Both the position numbers and the translations under genes were made by a program. From positions 1 to 44,655 of the forward strand of contig NZ_QOVK01000029.1 in NCBI RefSeq assembly GCF_004104075.1: a stretch of 44,655 bases of DNA, in the 5' to 3' direction. Shown piece after piece: positions 32,758-42,379 of this stretch. Every line of letters starts with the position of its first letter. Position 1 is the first letter of the stretch. The DNA is from Leeuwenhoekiella polynyae. GTDB taxonomy: Bacteria > Bacteroidota > Bacteroidia > Flavobacteriales > Flavobacteriaceae. Under the pieces are notes generated by a model that saw nothing but the letters and a program-made list of their open reading frames with translations, was not told the DNA's origin and did no database searches.

Positions 32758-35745
32758 TTACCCCACCACTCTCTTAAAATCAATTGCATCAGAAAACCTC
32801 GGATCTGTCTTTCTGGGAAGCCGAATCATCCGATCTACGATGATGCTGCAAAATTCATAATCCTGAGTCATTTTACCGATGACCTGATAGACTTCTTTAC
32901 CACTCATAAACGAATGGGCTACCGAATCGGGGAAATGTACCGTATCAAAGAAAACACCTTCCCGATCCAAAAAAGTACCAAAAAACATGGTTCGTCCCCC
33001 ATCGAGCGGAACCCGTTTTGCCGTGACCATCACTCCGCAGATACTTATCGTTTGACCGATATGATTCTTGAGTTGGCGTACCAATATACTTTTAGGAAGT
33101 TCAGCTTCCAATAAGTCAAAACGCGAACACAGGGGAAATTCTAAGAGTTCAATCTCGTCGTAGGCATCTTCGATACCTGTTGATTTAAAATCGGGTAACC
33201 GATACGCAACAGGTTTTGCACTGAACAACCTAGGAGCATCATAGGAGGTTTTAGGTTTTGTCATCAGGTGGGCTTTCCAAAGCAGTTCCTTTTTGTCCTT
33301 TCCCGTAAAGCGCAAGGCCCCGATGCGTATCAGCAGCACCAGCTGTTCCAGACCTAAGGGAACCCGTTCCACAAAATTTTCCAGATCGGTAAACCTCCCA
33401 TACAACTGGCGCTGGGTAAGCAGTTTTTCTATCCCACGCACTTCTAAGTCCTTAATCATCCCTAGGCCTAAATAAATCTTGGTTCCGATGATGCGATTGG
33501 GATGATCACTGGTATTGATGCAGGGAAGTTCGAGCTGACCGCCACATTTACGAATTTCATTTAAATAATCTTCAACCCGATAAAAACCACCCCCATTGTT
33601 GAGTACTGCGGTCATAAATTCAAGCGGAAAGTAGTGTTTTAAATACAAGCTCTGGTAGCTTTCTACTGCGTAAGAAGCAGAATGCCCCTTTGCGAAAGCA
33701 TAGCCGGCAAAAGCTTTTATCTGATCCCAAACGCTTTGAATAACGGCTTCCGGATAGCCTTTCCCCCTGCAGTTCTTTAAAAATTTATCTTCTAATTCCG
33801 CAAACTGCGTCTTTGACCGGCCTTTACCACTCATTCCCCGTCGCAGCACATCAGCTTCAGCCAGGCTTAAACCCGCAAAATAGTGCGCAACCTTCAGCAC
33901 GTCTTCCTGATAGACCATAATGCCATGGGTTTCGTGCAGGATTTCGGCTAATACCGGATGGGCTTCTGTTCTGGTTTCGGGGAAACGCTCGCGTTTGATA
34001 AACTCTTCTTTCATACCACCATTCCCCACCCCGGGACGTATGATGGAGCTAGCTGCCACCAGACCGATATAACTATGAGTCCGTAGCTTGGTCATAAGTC
34101 CGCGCATCGCCGGACTTTCCACATAAAACACACCCATACAATCACCAGTTGCTAAAAGATTATTGAGTTGTGTATCCTTCTTAAACTGATAGACTTGATC
34201 TATATCAAGAACCTTAGCCTCCGGCTGATTTTGAGCGATAAGAGCTAAAGCATCCTTGATTTTAGAGAGTCCCCGCTGCGCCAGGATATCAAACTTATAG
34301 ATGCCTACCGCTTCCGCGATATTCATATCAAACTGTACCGTAGCAAAACCTTTAGGGGGCAAAAAGGTTCCCCCGTAATAATGAACTGGTTTGTGGGTAA
34401 TGAGAATTCCACCAGAATGCACTGAAAGGTAATTGGGAAAACCGTGAATCAATTCTCCATATTTTTGAACCAGTTGAAGGTACGTTTCATAATTTTTGTT
34501 CCCCTTAGTATCTCCTTTTAAAAAGGCATCAGTCTCGTGTTTTGGAATACCAAAAACCTTACTCAACTCCCTCACCACCGCTTTGTATTGAAAGGTTACA
34601 TAAGTACCCATTAAGGCACAATTAGGAAAACGCTCAAAGATATATCGGGTCACATCATCACGGTCCTTCCACGAAAAGTCAATATCAAAGTCTGGAGGTG
34701 AACTGCGGTAGACGTTGATAAACCGCTCAAAATAAAGATCCAGTTCAATGGGATCTACATTGGTGATCCCCAGAATATACGCCACCAAACTATTAGCCCC
34801 CGATCCCCTGCCTATATAGGGATAGTCTTTAGATCGTGCATAGCTTACAATATCATAATTGATCAAGAAATACCCCGTAAACCCTAAGTCCTGTATGGCC
34901 TTAAGCTCCCGTTCCAGACGCTCTGTAATCACTTCATTAAGCTGTGGATAGCGACTGCTTAAGCGTTCGATACATAAGGCTCTCAAATATGCTTTATCCT
35001 CTAGTACGCTGCCCAAATACGTTTGCTGATTCTGGTTCTCGCGTTCAGTACCATATTTAAAACGCACTTTGCAAGCAGTAATCAACTTTTGCGTATTTTC
35101 AATTATATGGGGATATTCTTTAAAAGCTTTCTCCAATTCGTTTAGATGCAGCATCTGATGCTCTAGGTCGCCTTCCTGTTCCTGAGGTAACTGGCTCAAT
35201 AAAACATTTAGATCTATGGCTCGCAGTAAGCGGTGTGCATTAAAATCTTTTTTACTTCGAAACGTAACGGGCTGTAGTATAATCAGGCGATCTTTAAGTT
35301 GTTTGAGTTTATTAAACGGAAGTCGATTTAAATCCCTTATCGAAATGCCGATGTATTCATACTCAGCAAAAGATTCCTTATCTAAAAACAATGCCTGTTC
35401 AAAGGGATAGATCACAAAACAGTCTTTCAGAGGCGGGGCAGTCAAAGGAAACTCCTTTTTTTGGTGTAAATGTGCACTCAGAAAGCTATTGAGCTTCTGA
35501 AAACCGATGTTCGTTTTAGCCAATAGAATGTAAAGCTGCTTTGGCATATTGCGTACATCAACTCCTACCGTCACGTGAAGTCCTGTTTCACCTGCTTCCC
35601 TAATAAACTGCATGGCAGCACTGGTCGAATTGATATCGGTTAAGGCTAGGTGTTTTACGTTATTTATCAGGGCAAGGTTGATGAGCTCCGTTTCTGAGAA
35701 CGTGCCGTAGCGCAGGGAAAAGTAAGTATGGCAATTGAGATACAC
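32758..35745 (-). CDS. dnaE2: DnaE2-like error-prone DNA polymerase III alpha subunit
   Basis: This 995-aa C-family polymerase has a PHP domain (about 1-230), GRGSGANSLVAY (312-323) and the catalytic aspartates in PDFDIDF (352 and 354). Finger-domain segments such as GHSASYAVESYQSLYLKHYF and a C-terminal OB-like domain follow. Its length and partner fit accessory DnaE2 polymerases rather than the replicative one. The PHP metal site starts NCH instead of HxH, as in other DnaE2 proteins with inactive proofreading. It lies 25 bp after dinB in one operon; the pair should give damage-induced translesion synthesis. Confidence 0.9.
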   Translation of the reverse strand: MYLNCHTYFSLRYGTFSETELINLALINNVKHLALTDINSTSAAMQFIREAGETGLHVTVGVDVRNMPKQLYILLAKTNIGFQKLNSFLSAHLHQKKEFPLTAPPLKDCFVIYPFEQALFLDKESFAEYEYIGISIRDLNRLPFNKLKQLKDRLIILQPVTFRSKKDFNAHRLLRAIDLNVLLSQLPQEQEGDLEHQMLHLNELEKAFKEYPHIIENTQKLITACKVRFKYGTERENQNQQTYLGSVLEDKAYLRALCIERLSSRYPQLNEVITERLERELKAIQDLGFTGYFLINYDIVSYARSKDYPYIGRGSGANSLVAYILGITNVDPIELDLYFERFINVYRSSPPDFDIDFSWKDRDDVTRYIFERFPNCALMGTYVTFQYKAVVRELSKVFGIPKHETDAFLKGDTKGNKNYETYLQLVQKYGELIHGFPNYLSVHSGGILITHKPVHYYGGTFLPPKGFATVQFDMNIAEAVGIYKFDILAQRGLSKIKDALALIAQNQPEAKVLDIDQVYQFKKDTQLNNLLATGDCMGVFYVESPAMRGLMTKLRTHSYIGLVAASSIIRPGVGNGGMKEEFIKRERFPETRTEAHPVLAEILHETHGIMVYQEDVLKVAHYFAGLSLAEADVLRRGMSGKGRSKTQFAELEDKFLKNCRGKGYPEAVIQSVWDQIKAFAGYAFAKGHSASYAVESYQSLYLKHYFPLEFMTAVLNNGGGFYRVEDYLNEIRKCGGQLELPCINTSDHPNRIIGTKIYLGLGMIKDLEVRGIEKLLTQRQLYGRFTDLENFVERVPLGLEQLVLLIRIGALRFTGKDKKELLWKAHLMTKPKTSYDAPRLFSAKPVAYRLPDFKSTGIEDAYDEIELLEFPLCSRFDLLEAELPKSILVRQLKNHIGQTISICGVMVTAKRVPLDGGRTMFFGTFLDREGVFFDTVHFPDSVAHSFMSGKEVYQVIGKMTQDYEFCSIIVDRMIRLPRKTDPRFSDAIDFKRVVG

Positions 35746-35770
35746 CGTTTGGGGAATTTAGTTTTACAGA

Positions 35771-36985
35771 TTATGCTTTACGATGTGCCAACAGTAGCGG
35801 CGGACTGCCATCAAAAGGATTGTGAGCAGAACGAATGGTCTTTACGTCTAATGTAGAAGCCCGCATCACACTGGAGGCACCAAAGCGCTTTCTCAAATGA
35901 TCCATAGCTTTATACAGGTTAAGTTCCTTTTCATTATCATCAAACAGATCGATCTGGTAATGACCTGAAACGATATCACTGAAGTGAATCCCGATAAGGC
36001 GTACCAGAATACGCCGCTGATAGAGTGACTTAAAAAGCACTTCTACTACCGGGAGGATAATATGCTCTGCGCTGGTATACGGAATCTTACACTGTTTGGT
36101 ATGGGTCTGAAAATCAGAATACCGAATTTTAATCGAGACACAACCGATCATTTTATTGGCTTGTCGCAGTTGGAAACACAAGGTATCAACCATAGTCGTA
36201 ATCGTATTTTTAAGCCTAACCACATCTATGGTATCTAGATTGAATGTTCTTTCACTAGAGATAGATTTACGCTCCGAATAGGGCTTAACCAGGCTATCAT
36301 CAATACCTTGGGCTCTTTGCCATATCTTTTGACCATTTTTACCCAGAACCGCTATAAGCATCTCTACAGGCATTTGCTGTATGGTTTTAATACGTTCAAC
36401 GCCCATAGCAATCAGTTTCTGACCGGTAACCTTCCCAACACTGGGAATTTTGCGAATGGATAGGGGGGCTAAAAAAAGCTTTTCAAATCCCGCGTCTACC
36501 CGCATTTGGTTATTGGGTTTGGCCTCACCGGTAGCCACTTTACTCACGGTCTTATTTGGAGAAAGTCCGAAGGATATGGGAAGGCCAGATTCTTTTATAA
36601 TACGCTGGCGCAGCTCTGTCGCAAAAGCATAATTACCAAAAAAACGGTCCATCCCGGTCAGGTCTACGTAAAACTCATCAACACTGGTTTTCTCAAAGAT
36701 GGGAACCGACTCATTGATGATCTCAGTAATCAGATCTGAGTACTTCATATAGGTGCTCGAGTTGCCTTTAATACAGATCGCTTCGGGACACAGCTGACGT
36801 GCTAATTTCATGGACATCCCGGAATGCACTCCAAACTTGCGTGTCTCATAACTACAAGCGGCAACCACACCCCTTCCCCCGGTTCCCCCTACTAGTACTG
36901 GTTTTTTGAGTAATTCCGGACTTAAAAGTCGTTCTACTGATACAAAAAAAGTGTCCAGATCGAGATGTAAAATAGATCGTTCCAT
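35771..36985 (-). CDS. dinB: Y-family DNA polymerase (DinB/Pol IV-like)
   Basis: This 404-aa Y-family polymerase has catalytic acids D9 (LHLDLDTFFVSVERL) and D103, E104 (TSVDEFYVDLTG). The steric-gate region reads DTFFVSVE, and helix-hairpin-helix segments (RKIPSVGKVTGQKLIAMGV) and a little-finger domain follow. It is about 50 residues longer than Pol IV of E. coli. It is first in the operon with the DnaE2-like gene, the usual accessory mutagenesis arrangement in Flavobacteria. A palindrome covers its promoter and start codon. Confidence 0.9.
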   Translation of the reverse strand: MERSILHLDLDTFFVSVERLLSPELLKKPVLVGGTGGRGVVAACSYETRKFGVHSGMSMKLARQLCPEAICIKGNSSTYMKYSDLITEIINESVPIFEKTSVDEFYVDLTGMDRFFGNYAFATELRQRIIKESGLPISFGLSPNKTVSKVATGEAKPNNQMRVDAGFEKLFLAPLSIRKIPSVGKVTGQKLIAMGVERIKTIQQMPVEMLIAVLGKNGQKIWQRAQGIDDSLVKPYSERKSISSERTFNLDTIDVVRLKNTITTMVDTLCFQLRQANKMIGCVSIKIRYSDFQTHTKQCKIPYTSAEHIILPVVEVLFKSLYQRRILVRLIGIHFSDIVSGHYQIDLFDDNEKELNLYKAMDHLRKRFGASSVMRASTLDVKTIRSAHNPFDGSPPLLLAHRKA

Positions 36986-37011
36986 ATTTCAAAAATATGG
37001 AATAATTCCAT
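36982..37011 (-). promoter_or_regulatory. Palindromic promoter/operator of the dinB-dnaE2 operon
   Basis: Two overlapping palindromes are present: CCATATTT-CAA-AAATATGG (36982-37000) and ATGGAATAATTCCAT (36997-37011). Within them the minus strand reads TATTTTTG (36990-36997), a perfect -7 box that ends 4 bases before the dinB ATG. The transcript would therefore be leaderless. The palindromes overlap the polymerase site and even the start codon, as expected for tight repression by a LexA-like or other damage-responsive regulator, which is not encoded here. Confidence 0.7.
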
Positions 37012-37388
37012 TTTAACGGATATAATCCTAACAATAAATTAGGTGACTATATATAAAAGTCCATTAATGATTACTTTAAACTGGTTATTATGAATCTTAG
37101 ATTGTTAATAGTGACTCTTAATAAGATAAATTAAATACACAGGTAGCAAGAAAACTAATAACTGTATGATCAAAAAAGATTCATCTGCTTCCAATCCCTT
37201 ATTTTAAAGTCAACCTATAGTAACTCAACTCTACCTTATATTGTTGAAAATTTCACTTGTATGAATTTTTATGATTTTTAATAAAATTTATAATATGTGA
37301 ATATTATTTTAAGAGCTTAACATTCATAATCAAAAATTATGAGCCCTTTTTTCTATTTTGCTTTTGCTATGTAAACAACTATAAAATA
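37012..37388. other. Intergenic stretch between dinB and the PAS gene
   Basis: This 377-bp AT-rich region holds the divergent leaders of dinB and the PAS-domain gene. I see no gene and no other repeat of note. Confidence 0.4.
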
Positions 37389-38180
37389 ATGAATGAACAG
37401 CGCTACGCACACATTATCAAAGGAACCGCTATTGGACTTTGGGAATGGAATATTATAACCAAAGAAGTGATTTTTAGCGAAGAATGGGCCAAGGTTTTAG
37501 GCTATAATTCTAATGAGATAACTCATTCAGAAAAACTCTGGGAGGAGCTTTGCCATCCTGAAGATTTTCAGAAATCTCAAAAATTACTTGATGATCACAT
37601 TAAAGGAAAAAGTAAATTTTATGAAAGTGAAGTCCGCATGCTACATAAGGATGGAAGTTATGTTTGGATCAGAGATCAGGGACAGGTTGTAAGCTGGAAG
37701 AACGGTATGCCAGAATGGATGACTGGTTATCATAAAGAAATTACAAAAGCTAAGGTTGATGCAGAAATAAAGCGAACGTTTATTGATCAAGCCCCTGGTG
37801 CAATAGCAATGTTTGATACAGACCTTAATTATCTTGCAGCTTCTAAAGAATGGATAATTGACTATAATCTGCCTGAAGATATTGAGGGAAAGAATCATTA
37901 CGATCTATTTGAGATTCCCAATCGCTGGAAGGAGATTCATAAAAAATGTCTTCAAGGCGAAACTCATCAGGCTGAGGAAGATGAGTTTTTTGATAGGAAT
38001 GGAAACCCATTTTACCTGAGGTGGCAAGTCAAGCCATGGTATCGTGATGGTGAAATTGGAGGATTACTGATGCAAACGTCAAATCTTACTACTTTTAAAA
38101 AGTTACAAGCTGAACAGAAGCTGGATGAGCCGGTCAAAGTGAACCACGTTCGCCGGATGAAAGTGAGCATAGCAAACTAA
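37389..38180 (+). pseudogene. PAS-domain sensor, C-terminus lost to IS21 insertion
   Basis: Native coding runs to about 38125; the last ~18 codons to the stop at 38180 are IS sequence. Two PAS domains are visible: residues about 8-115 (GLWEWNIITKEVIFSEEWAK, then YHKEITKAK as the PAC end) and about 127-240 (DQAPGAIAMFDTDLNYLAAS). Such N-termini belong to hybrid histidine kinases or diguanylate cyclases, but the output domain is gone. It does not continue on the far side of the IS. Confidence 0.85.
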
Positions 38181-38211
38181 GTACTGGAAGTCGATTCCTT
38201 TGTTGTTAAAT

Positions 38212-38943
38212 TTACTCTTTATTTTTCAGTTTTTTTCTCATAGATTCTCCTTTGATATCGATCCTATGGGCGGTGTGTACCAGACGGTCTAAAATAGCAT
38301 CGGCAATGGTTTGCTCTCCTATAATGTCGTGCCAGGCCTCGACAGGTAATTGAGAGGCGATTATAGTTGACTTTTTTCCGTGTCTGTCTTCGATTATCTC
38401 CATAAAAGAGTGTCTGTTTATGTTGTCCAGACCTTTAAGACCGAAGTCGTCAAGAATAAGCAGATCTTGCTTTTCAATTCTATCAATTTGCCTGGCATAA
38501 GAGCCATCTGCTTTTGATGTTTTGAGCATCGTAAATAGTTTAGTAGTGTTGAAGTACAGTACCTTGTACCCTAAGGAACAAGCCTGATGGCCGATGGCTG
38601 ATGCCATATAGCTCTTGCCTGCGCCCGTGCTTCCTGTAATGAGTATGTTATCATTCTGCGCTACAAAATCACAGTTGGCAAAACGCTGTATCTGGTTTTT
38701 ATTGATCTTCCTGGATGGGTCATAATCAATGTTCTCCATTAGGGCGCTATACCTAAACCTGGCCGATCTGGTTAAACGCTCTATCTTACGGTTGTGCCTG
38801 TCGTCCCACTCCGATTGTATCAGGTAAGCGATCAGCTCGTCATTGGTGTAGTCGATACTCTGGGAGGACAGGCTGGTATTGAAGGCTCTGAGCATTCCGT
38901 GCAGCCTTAGTTGTTTCATCTGTTCTAATGTTTGTGTATTCAT
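38212..38943 (-). CDS. istB: IS21-family helper ATPase IstB
   Basis: This 243-aa AAA+ ATPase has Walker A GSTGAGKSY (104-112) and Walker B LLILDDFGL, followed by the sensor region STIIASQLPVEAWHD typical of IstB. It assists the transposase by remodelling target DNA and controlling target choice. It begins 24 bp after istA ends, so the two form the usual IS21 operon. It looks intact. Confidence 0.95.
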   Translation of the reverse strand: MNTQTLEQMKQLRLHGMLRAFNTSLSSQSIDYTNDELIAYLIQSEWDDRHNRKIERLTRSARFRYSALMENIDYDPSRKINKNQIQRFANCDFVAQNDNILITGSTGAGKSYMASAIGHQACSLGYKVLYFNTTKLFTMLKTSKADGSYARQIDRIEKQDLLILDDFGLKGLDNINRHSFMEIIEDRHGKKSTIIASQLPVEAWHDIIGEQTIADAILDRLVHTAHRIDIKGESMRKKLKNKE

Positions 38944-38967
38944 CTGTGTAGTTTTAATGTTTCTGTT

Positions 38968-40536
38968 TTATTTGTAATAATGACCGCCCCTGATGTTAGG
39001 GTGATTGGGTATGTCTATTTCTGATTCGGTATCCTCATCTAAAGAGTCCCATCCATTTTTAAGAATGCGTTCGATAATATTATAATTGTATGCCCCGTAG
39101 TCTAAGGCTCTTTTACAGGCATTTTCCAACCGTGCATTACCTACTTTTTTAGTCAGGTGTAAAACACCCAGACAAGATTTATAGGATTGCTCGGGATGTT
39201 GTTTCTTGTCAAGTATCTTAATTATATATTCTTTACAGTTCATACCAATATGCTCAGCCCAGGCAATGAACTTTTCGCTGCTCCATTCGCTTATAAAGCG
39301 GTGGTGCGAGGGCATGTGCTCCTTAATGGTGGTGTAGGCATATTTCTTCCTTTCCCTAGGGTGCGCTGCTAATCGTTCAAGTTTATAGAATATTTCGACC
39401 AGGCTGTCAGAGTAGATGATCTTAATCCGCTTTCCTATATGTCTATAGGGTACGCTGTAATAGTGTTTATCTTTACTAAAGTAGATATGGCTGTTCTTAT
39501 GTACCGTTCCATTTGCGTAGGATTTGACCTCGTACCTTTTTGAAGGCAGGGGCTTTAACTCTTGCTTTTCTACTTCTTCGAACAAAGAATACCGGGAGTA
39601 CTCCCTTCCCCTAAATGACATTTTATTATGGGTTTCCAACAGCGCGGCTATGGCCACATTGATCTCGGGTATGCTATGGAAGGTTTGATGACGTAATGGG
39701 GCAAAAACCCGTGTATAAATAATACGTACGGCATTCTCAACTATCGCTTTATCTCTGGGTTTATACGCTCTGGTGGGCAATACGGCAGTTTCGTAGTACT
39801 CGGCAAAGTCAGCAAAAGTTTCGTTGACTTTGGGTTCGTAACGACTGCTTTGGGTAACTGCCGACCTGAGGTTGTCAGGCACTAAAGCCTGCGGTACACC
39901 ACCATAAAACCAGAGTGCGTTCTCTACGCTCTGTATAAAATCTTCCTTCTTCTGGCTCGCACTGGCTTCTACATAGGTATATTGGCTACTGCCCAGTACA
40001 CATACAAACACTTCTAGATTTTGTAACTCTCCCGTATGACGGTCTACAATGGTAAGTTTCTTGCCTGTGTAATCAATAAAGAGTTTATCACCCGCTTTAT
40101 GGGTAAAGTGCATAACAGGTGAGACTTCTTTAGTCCATTCGTTATACCAATATTTGAACTGTGATATCTTAAAGCCATCAGGATGTTTCGCGTAATATTC
40201 CTGCCAAAGAAGTTGTCTGGTAACCCCTGTTTTACGTAGTTCCTTATCAAAATAAGGGAAGTACTTTTCTAATGTTAATAGCTGCTCGCTTTTGGGTTTT
40301 TGATCTGATTTGAATAGTTTATGCAGCTCTTCCAGAGTCATTGAAGACACCTCATAATCTGTAAGCTGGTAGCGCTTGAAAAAAGCAATGTATTTGCTAA
40401 TGGTATTGCGTGACAGACCTAACCTTGAACTTATCTGCCGCTTGCTTACGCCCTCGCTGTAGAGCTTGAATATCTGTTTTACTTTTCGCATATCTATTTG
40501 TTTATTGGCCATCGTCTTTTTAGCAAAAAAAGACAT
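38968..40536 (-). CDS. istA: IS21-family transposase IstA
   Basis: This transposase of up to 522 aa has an N-terminal helix-turn-helix (SKRQISSRLGLSRNTISKYI) and a DDE catalytic core with D in LFIDYTGKKL, D in VPDNLRSA and E in KAIVENAVR. A C-terminal β-barrel domain follows. The listed start is at 40536; the internal ATG eight codons later (MANKQIDMRK, 40512) is the likelier start. It looks intact, so the element may still be active. Confidence 0.95.
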   Translation of the reverse strand: MSFFAKKTMANKQIDMRKVKQIFKLYSEGVSKRQISSRLGLSRNTISKYIAFFKRYQLTDYEVSSMTLEELHKLFKSDQKPKSEQLLTLEKYFPYFDKELRKTGVTRQLLWQEYYAKHPDGFKISQFKYWYNEWTKEVSPVMHFTHKAGDKLFIDYTGKKLTIVDRHTGELQNLEVFVCVLGSSQYTYVEASASQKKEDFIQSVENALWFYGGVPQALVPDNLRSAVTQSSRYEPKVNETFADFAEYYETAVLPTRAYKPRDKAIVENAVRIIYTRVFAPLRHQTFHSIPEINVAIAALLETHNKMSFRGREYSRYSLFEEVEKQELKPLPSKRYEVKSYANGTVHKNSHIYFSKDKHYYSVPYRHIGKRIKIIYSDSLVEIFYKLERLAAHPRERKKYAYTTIKEHMPSHHRFISEWSSEKFIAWAEHIGMNCKEYIIKILDKKQHPEQSYKSCLGVLHLTKKVGNARLENACKRALDYGAYNYNIIERILKNGWDSLDEDTESEIDIPNHPNIRGGHYYK

Positions 40537-40665
40537 TTGACTTTTTACAAATAGAATCGACTTTTTAGTGGTTCACTTTGGCCCGGCGAAGGCGGCTCAC
40601 TTTGACCCGATTTGGGTGGTTCACTTTAACCCGGCGAAGGTGGTATACTATGCCCGATTTTTGCA

Positions 40666-41048
40666 ATTTAAACACCTTCACCTATCCCTTTGAGGTATTT
40701 GAAGAGATGCGTATGCATTCCAAATGGGAATTCCTAGTCCTCACGTCCAAAGCTGAGGACTGCCTATTAGGTGTGATGTTTTGCTATAAAAATTATTCAG
40801 GTACGTATGTTCCCAGTCTCATAGGTATGGATTACCAATATCTGGAAGAGTTTCAAACCTATAGACAGTTGTTGTACCAAACCATCCTAAGAGCCCGGAA
40901 GCTGAATATGAAACAGATCGATTTTGGGATTAGTGCGAATTTTGAAAAGCGAAAACTAGGGGCTACAGTTATTCCCAAACAAGCCTTTGTGCAGACCGAC
41001 GATAATTTTTTATTAGAACACTTAGAAATGATGAGAACCAGCAACTAA
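40666..41048 (+). pseudogene. C-terminal fragment of a GNAT-type acyltransferase
   Basis: The native sequence begins straight after the IS end (NLNTFTYPFEVFEEM) and has 126 codons. LLGVMFCYKNYSGTYVPSLI followed by RQLLYQTILRARKLNMKQID, FGISANFEKRKLGA matches the C-terminal acyltransferase part of a large Bacteroidota protein, possibly the one fused to a PLP-dependent 8-amino-7-oxononanoate synthase-like enzyme. The N-terminal portion is missing. The IS end supplies an ATG at 40650 (MPDFC) that could start a short product, but this is most likely a dead remnant. Confidence 0.7.
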
Positions 41049-41156
41049 ATGCAAGGAGCCATTCAAGTAAGACGTGATTGATTGCCAACTAATCCACTAC
41101 CCCAGTTGAAAGTTCTACTCCCTCATTATTTATTAACCCGCCTAGTTAATAACGTG

Positions 41157-41987
41157 ATGTTTACCACCGAAATACAACATTTTCACCAGCTGCTCCATAC
41201 GCAGGTCCTGGAGCTGATGGATCCCCTTAAAAAAGCCAATGCCGGGATAGAGATCGCTAACGATTCACTTTCTAAGTTGAAAGAAATCGTAGAACAGGAA
41301 GACTTTGAAACCGTCCCCGAAGAGATCAACTTTTTTAAAAACATCAAACCATGCCCGATGAGTTACCTGATTTACTTCTCGGAAATGCGTTCTTGCGAAT
41401 CCAGAAAACCGAAAGCCGGAAAGCGTTTTCAGATTCATTTTTTTGAAAAGGAACTGCGTAAAATCAATAAGTTCTTTTACCGGAACAATGATTTTGTACA
41501 GTATATGGAACAGGGGCATTCGTATATGGATCATCAGCTGTTTACCCGCAATCATCGTAAAAACTTCCCCTTTACCCCTACAATAAATTACTACCAGTAT
41601 CCGGAGTTTTCGAGTTCGCACGATATGCTTTGGGCTAAAATACAAGCGATGTACCGCCTGATCCACTACATCCGGGAAGCCATAGAATCTTTGAAACCCG
41701 GTACTGTTGAAACGTTTTCCACTCATAAACACCCCATTCTATTATGGTCGGGTTCTAAAACCGCTTTGGTTGAATTGATCTATGCCCTGTTTGCTGCAGG
41801 TGATTTAAATCACGGTACCGCAGAGATCAGCACGATCACACACGCATTTGAAGACTTCTTTAATATCAAATTGGATAACAACTACAAAACCTACTCAGAG
41901 ATCAAAGCCCGAAAAAGTACCCGAGCCAAATACCTTGAAGCCTTAATCGTGGCTCTAGAAGCCAAGATGAATAAAGACGACGAATAG
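41157..41987 (+). CDS. rteC: RteC-family regulator of conjugative-element excision
   Basis: About 276 aa from the ATG at 41157 (MFTTEIQHFHQLLH). The RteC pattern EEINFFKNIKPCPMSYLIYF, EMRSCESRKP and the C-terminal winged-helix-like part (HPILLWSGSKTALVELIYAL, FAAGDLNHGTAEI, EDFFNIKLDNNYKTYSEIKA) are clear. In CTnDOT, RteC activates excision and transfer genes. In-frame codons before 41157 lack coding likeness. It opens a fragment of a second integrative element that continues to 43945; no integrase or transfer genes are in the window. Confidence 0.9.
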   Translation: MFTTEIQHFHQLLHTQVLELMDPLKKANAGIEIANDSLSKLKEIVEQEDFETVPEEINFFKNIKPCPMSYLIYFSEMRSCESRKPKAGKRFQIHFFEKELRKINKFFYRNNDFVQYMEQGHSYMDHQLFTRNHRKNFPFTPTINYYQYPEFSSSHDMLWAKIQAMYRLIHYIREAIESLKPGTVETFSTHKHPILLWSGSKTALVELIYALFAAGDLNHGTAEISTITHAFEDFFNIKLDNNYKTYSEIKARKSTRAKYLEALIVALEAKMNKDDE

Positions 41988-42379
41988 CATCTATTAAACG
42001 AGCTCGGGTCAAGCTGTGAGTCATAGGTTGGAAACAAGTTTTTAATTTCGAGGCATCCCGAGCTATCGGGACGGGGTTTTATACCCTTTGGCGGCGCCAA
42101 TAAAAATCCCACCTCTTCGTAACTACGAAAACAAGCTGCTACACGTGCTAGGGTTTATTACCTATTAAATCCGGCCTTCTTACGGGATCAAAAGCACGCA
42201 AAACACATCAACCTGTATGTTTTTTGAAGCCTGTTAAATTTTCTCCCACTACGAAAGCTCTTGTGAATAATTCCAATTAAAACCCATCAAATTCGTAGAA
42301 CGAAAGTCAAACCCAGATAGGGGCTATCAACTAAAATGAACGAACCTCGATAGCCCCTTTCTATTTAAAACACTGTATT
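41988..42379. other. Intergenic stretch between rteC and the HTH gene
   Basis: These 392 bp hold no supported gene. Two hairpins are present: TCCCGA-GCTA-TCGGGA (42056-42071) and the GGGGCTATC/GATAGCCCC pair (42320-42357) just before the HTH gene. The second is followed by TTT and may be a terminator or attenuator. Confidence 0.5.
42320..42357 (+). terminator. Hairpin upstream of the HTH gene
   Basis: GGGGCTATC (42320-42328) and GATAGCCCC (42349-42357) form a perfect 9-bp stem with a 20-base loop, followed by TTTCT. It ends 22 bp before the HTH start codon, so it may be a terminator or attenuator for it. Confidence 0.5.

Larger units (their letters stand above)
38126..40665 (-). mobile_element. 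Complete IS21-family insertion sequence (second copy)
   Basis: The element is about 2.54 kb with istA and istB on the minus strand. Multiple terminal repeats with core AAAGTGAACCAC/AAAGTGAGC occur at both ends: two at the istB end (about 38132-38170) and three inverted at the istA end (about 40570-40640). Ends of the TG...CA type place the boundaries at about 38126 and 40665. Flanks (left AAGCTGGA, right ATTTAAAC) share no target duplication. The istA-side 117 bp is identical to window bases 1-117. Confidence 0.92.
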
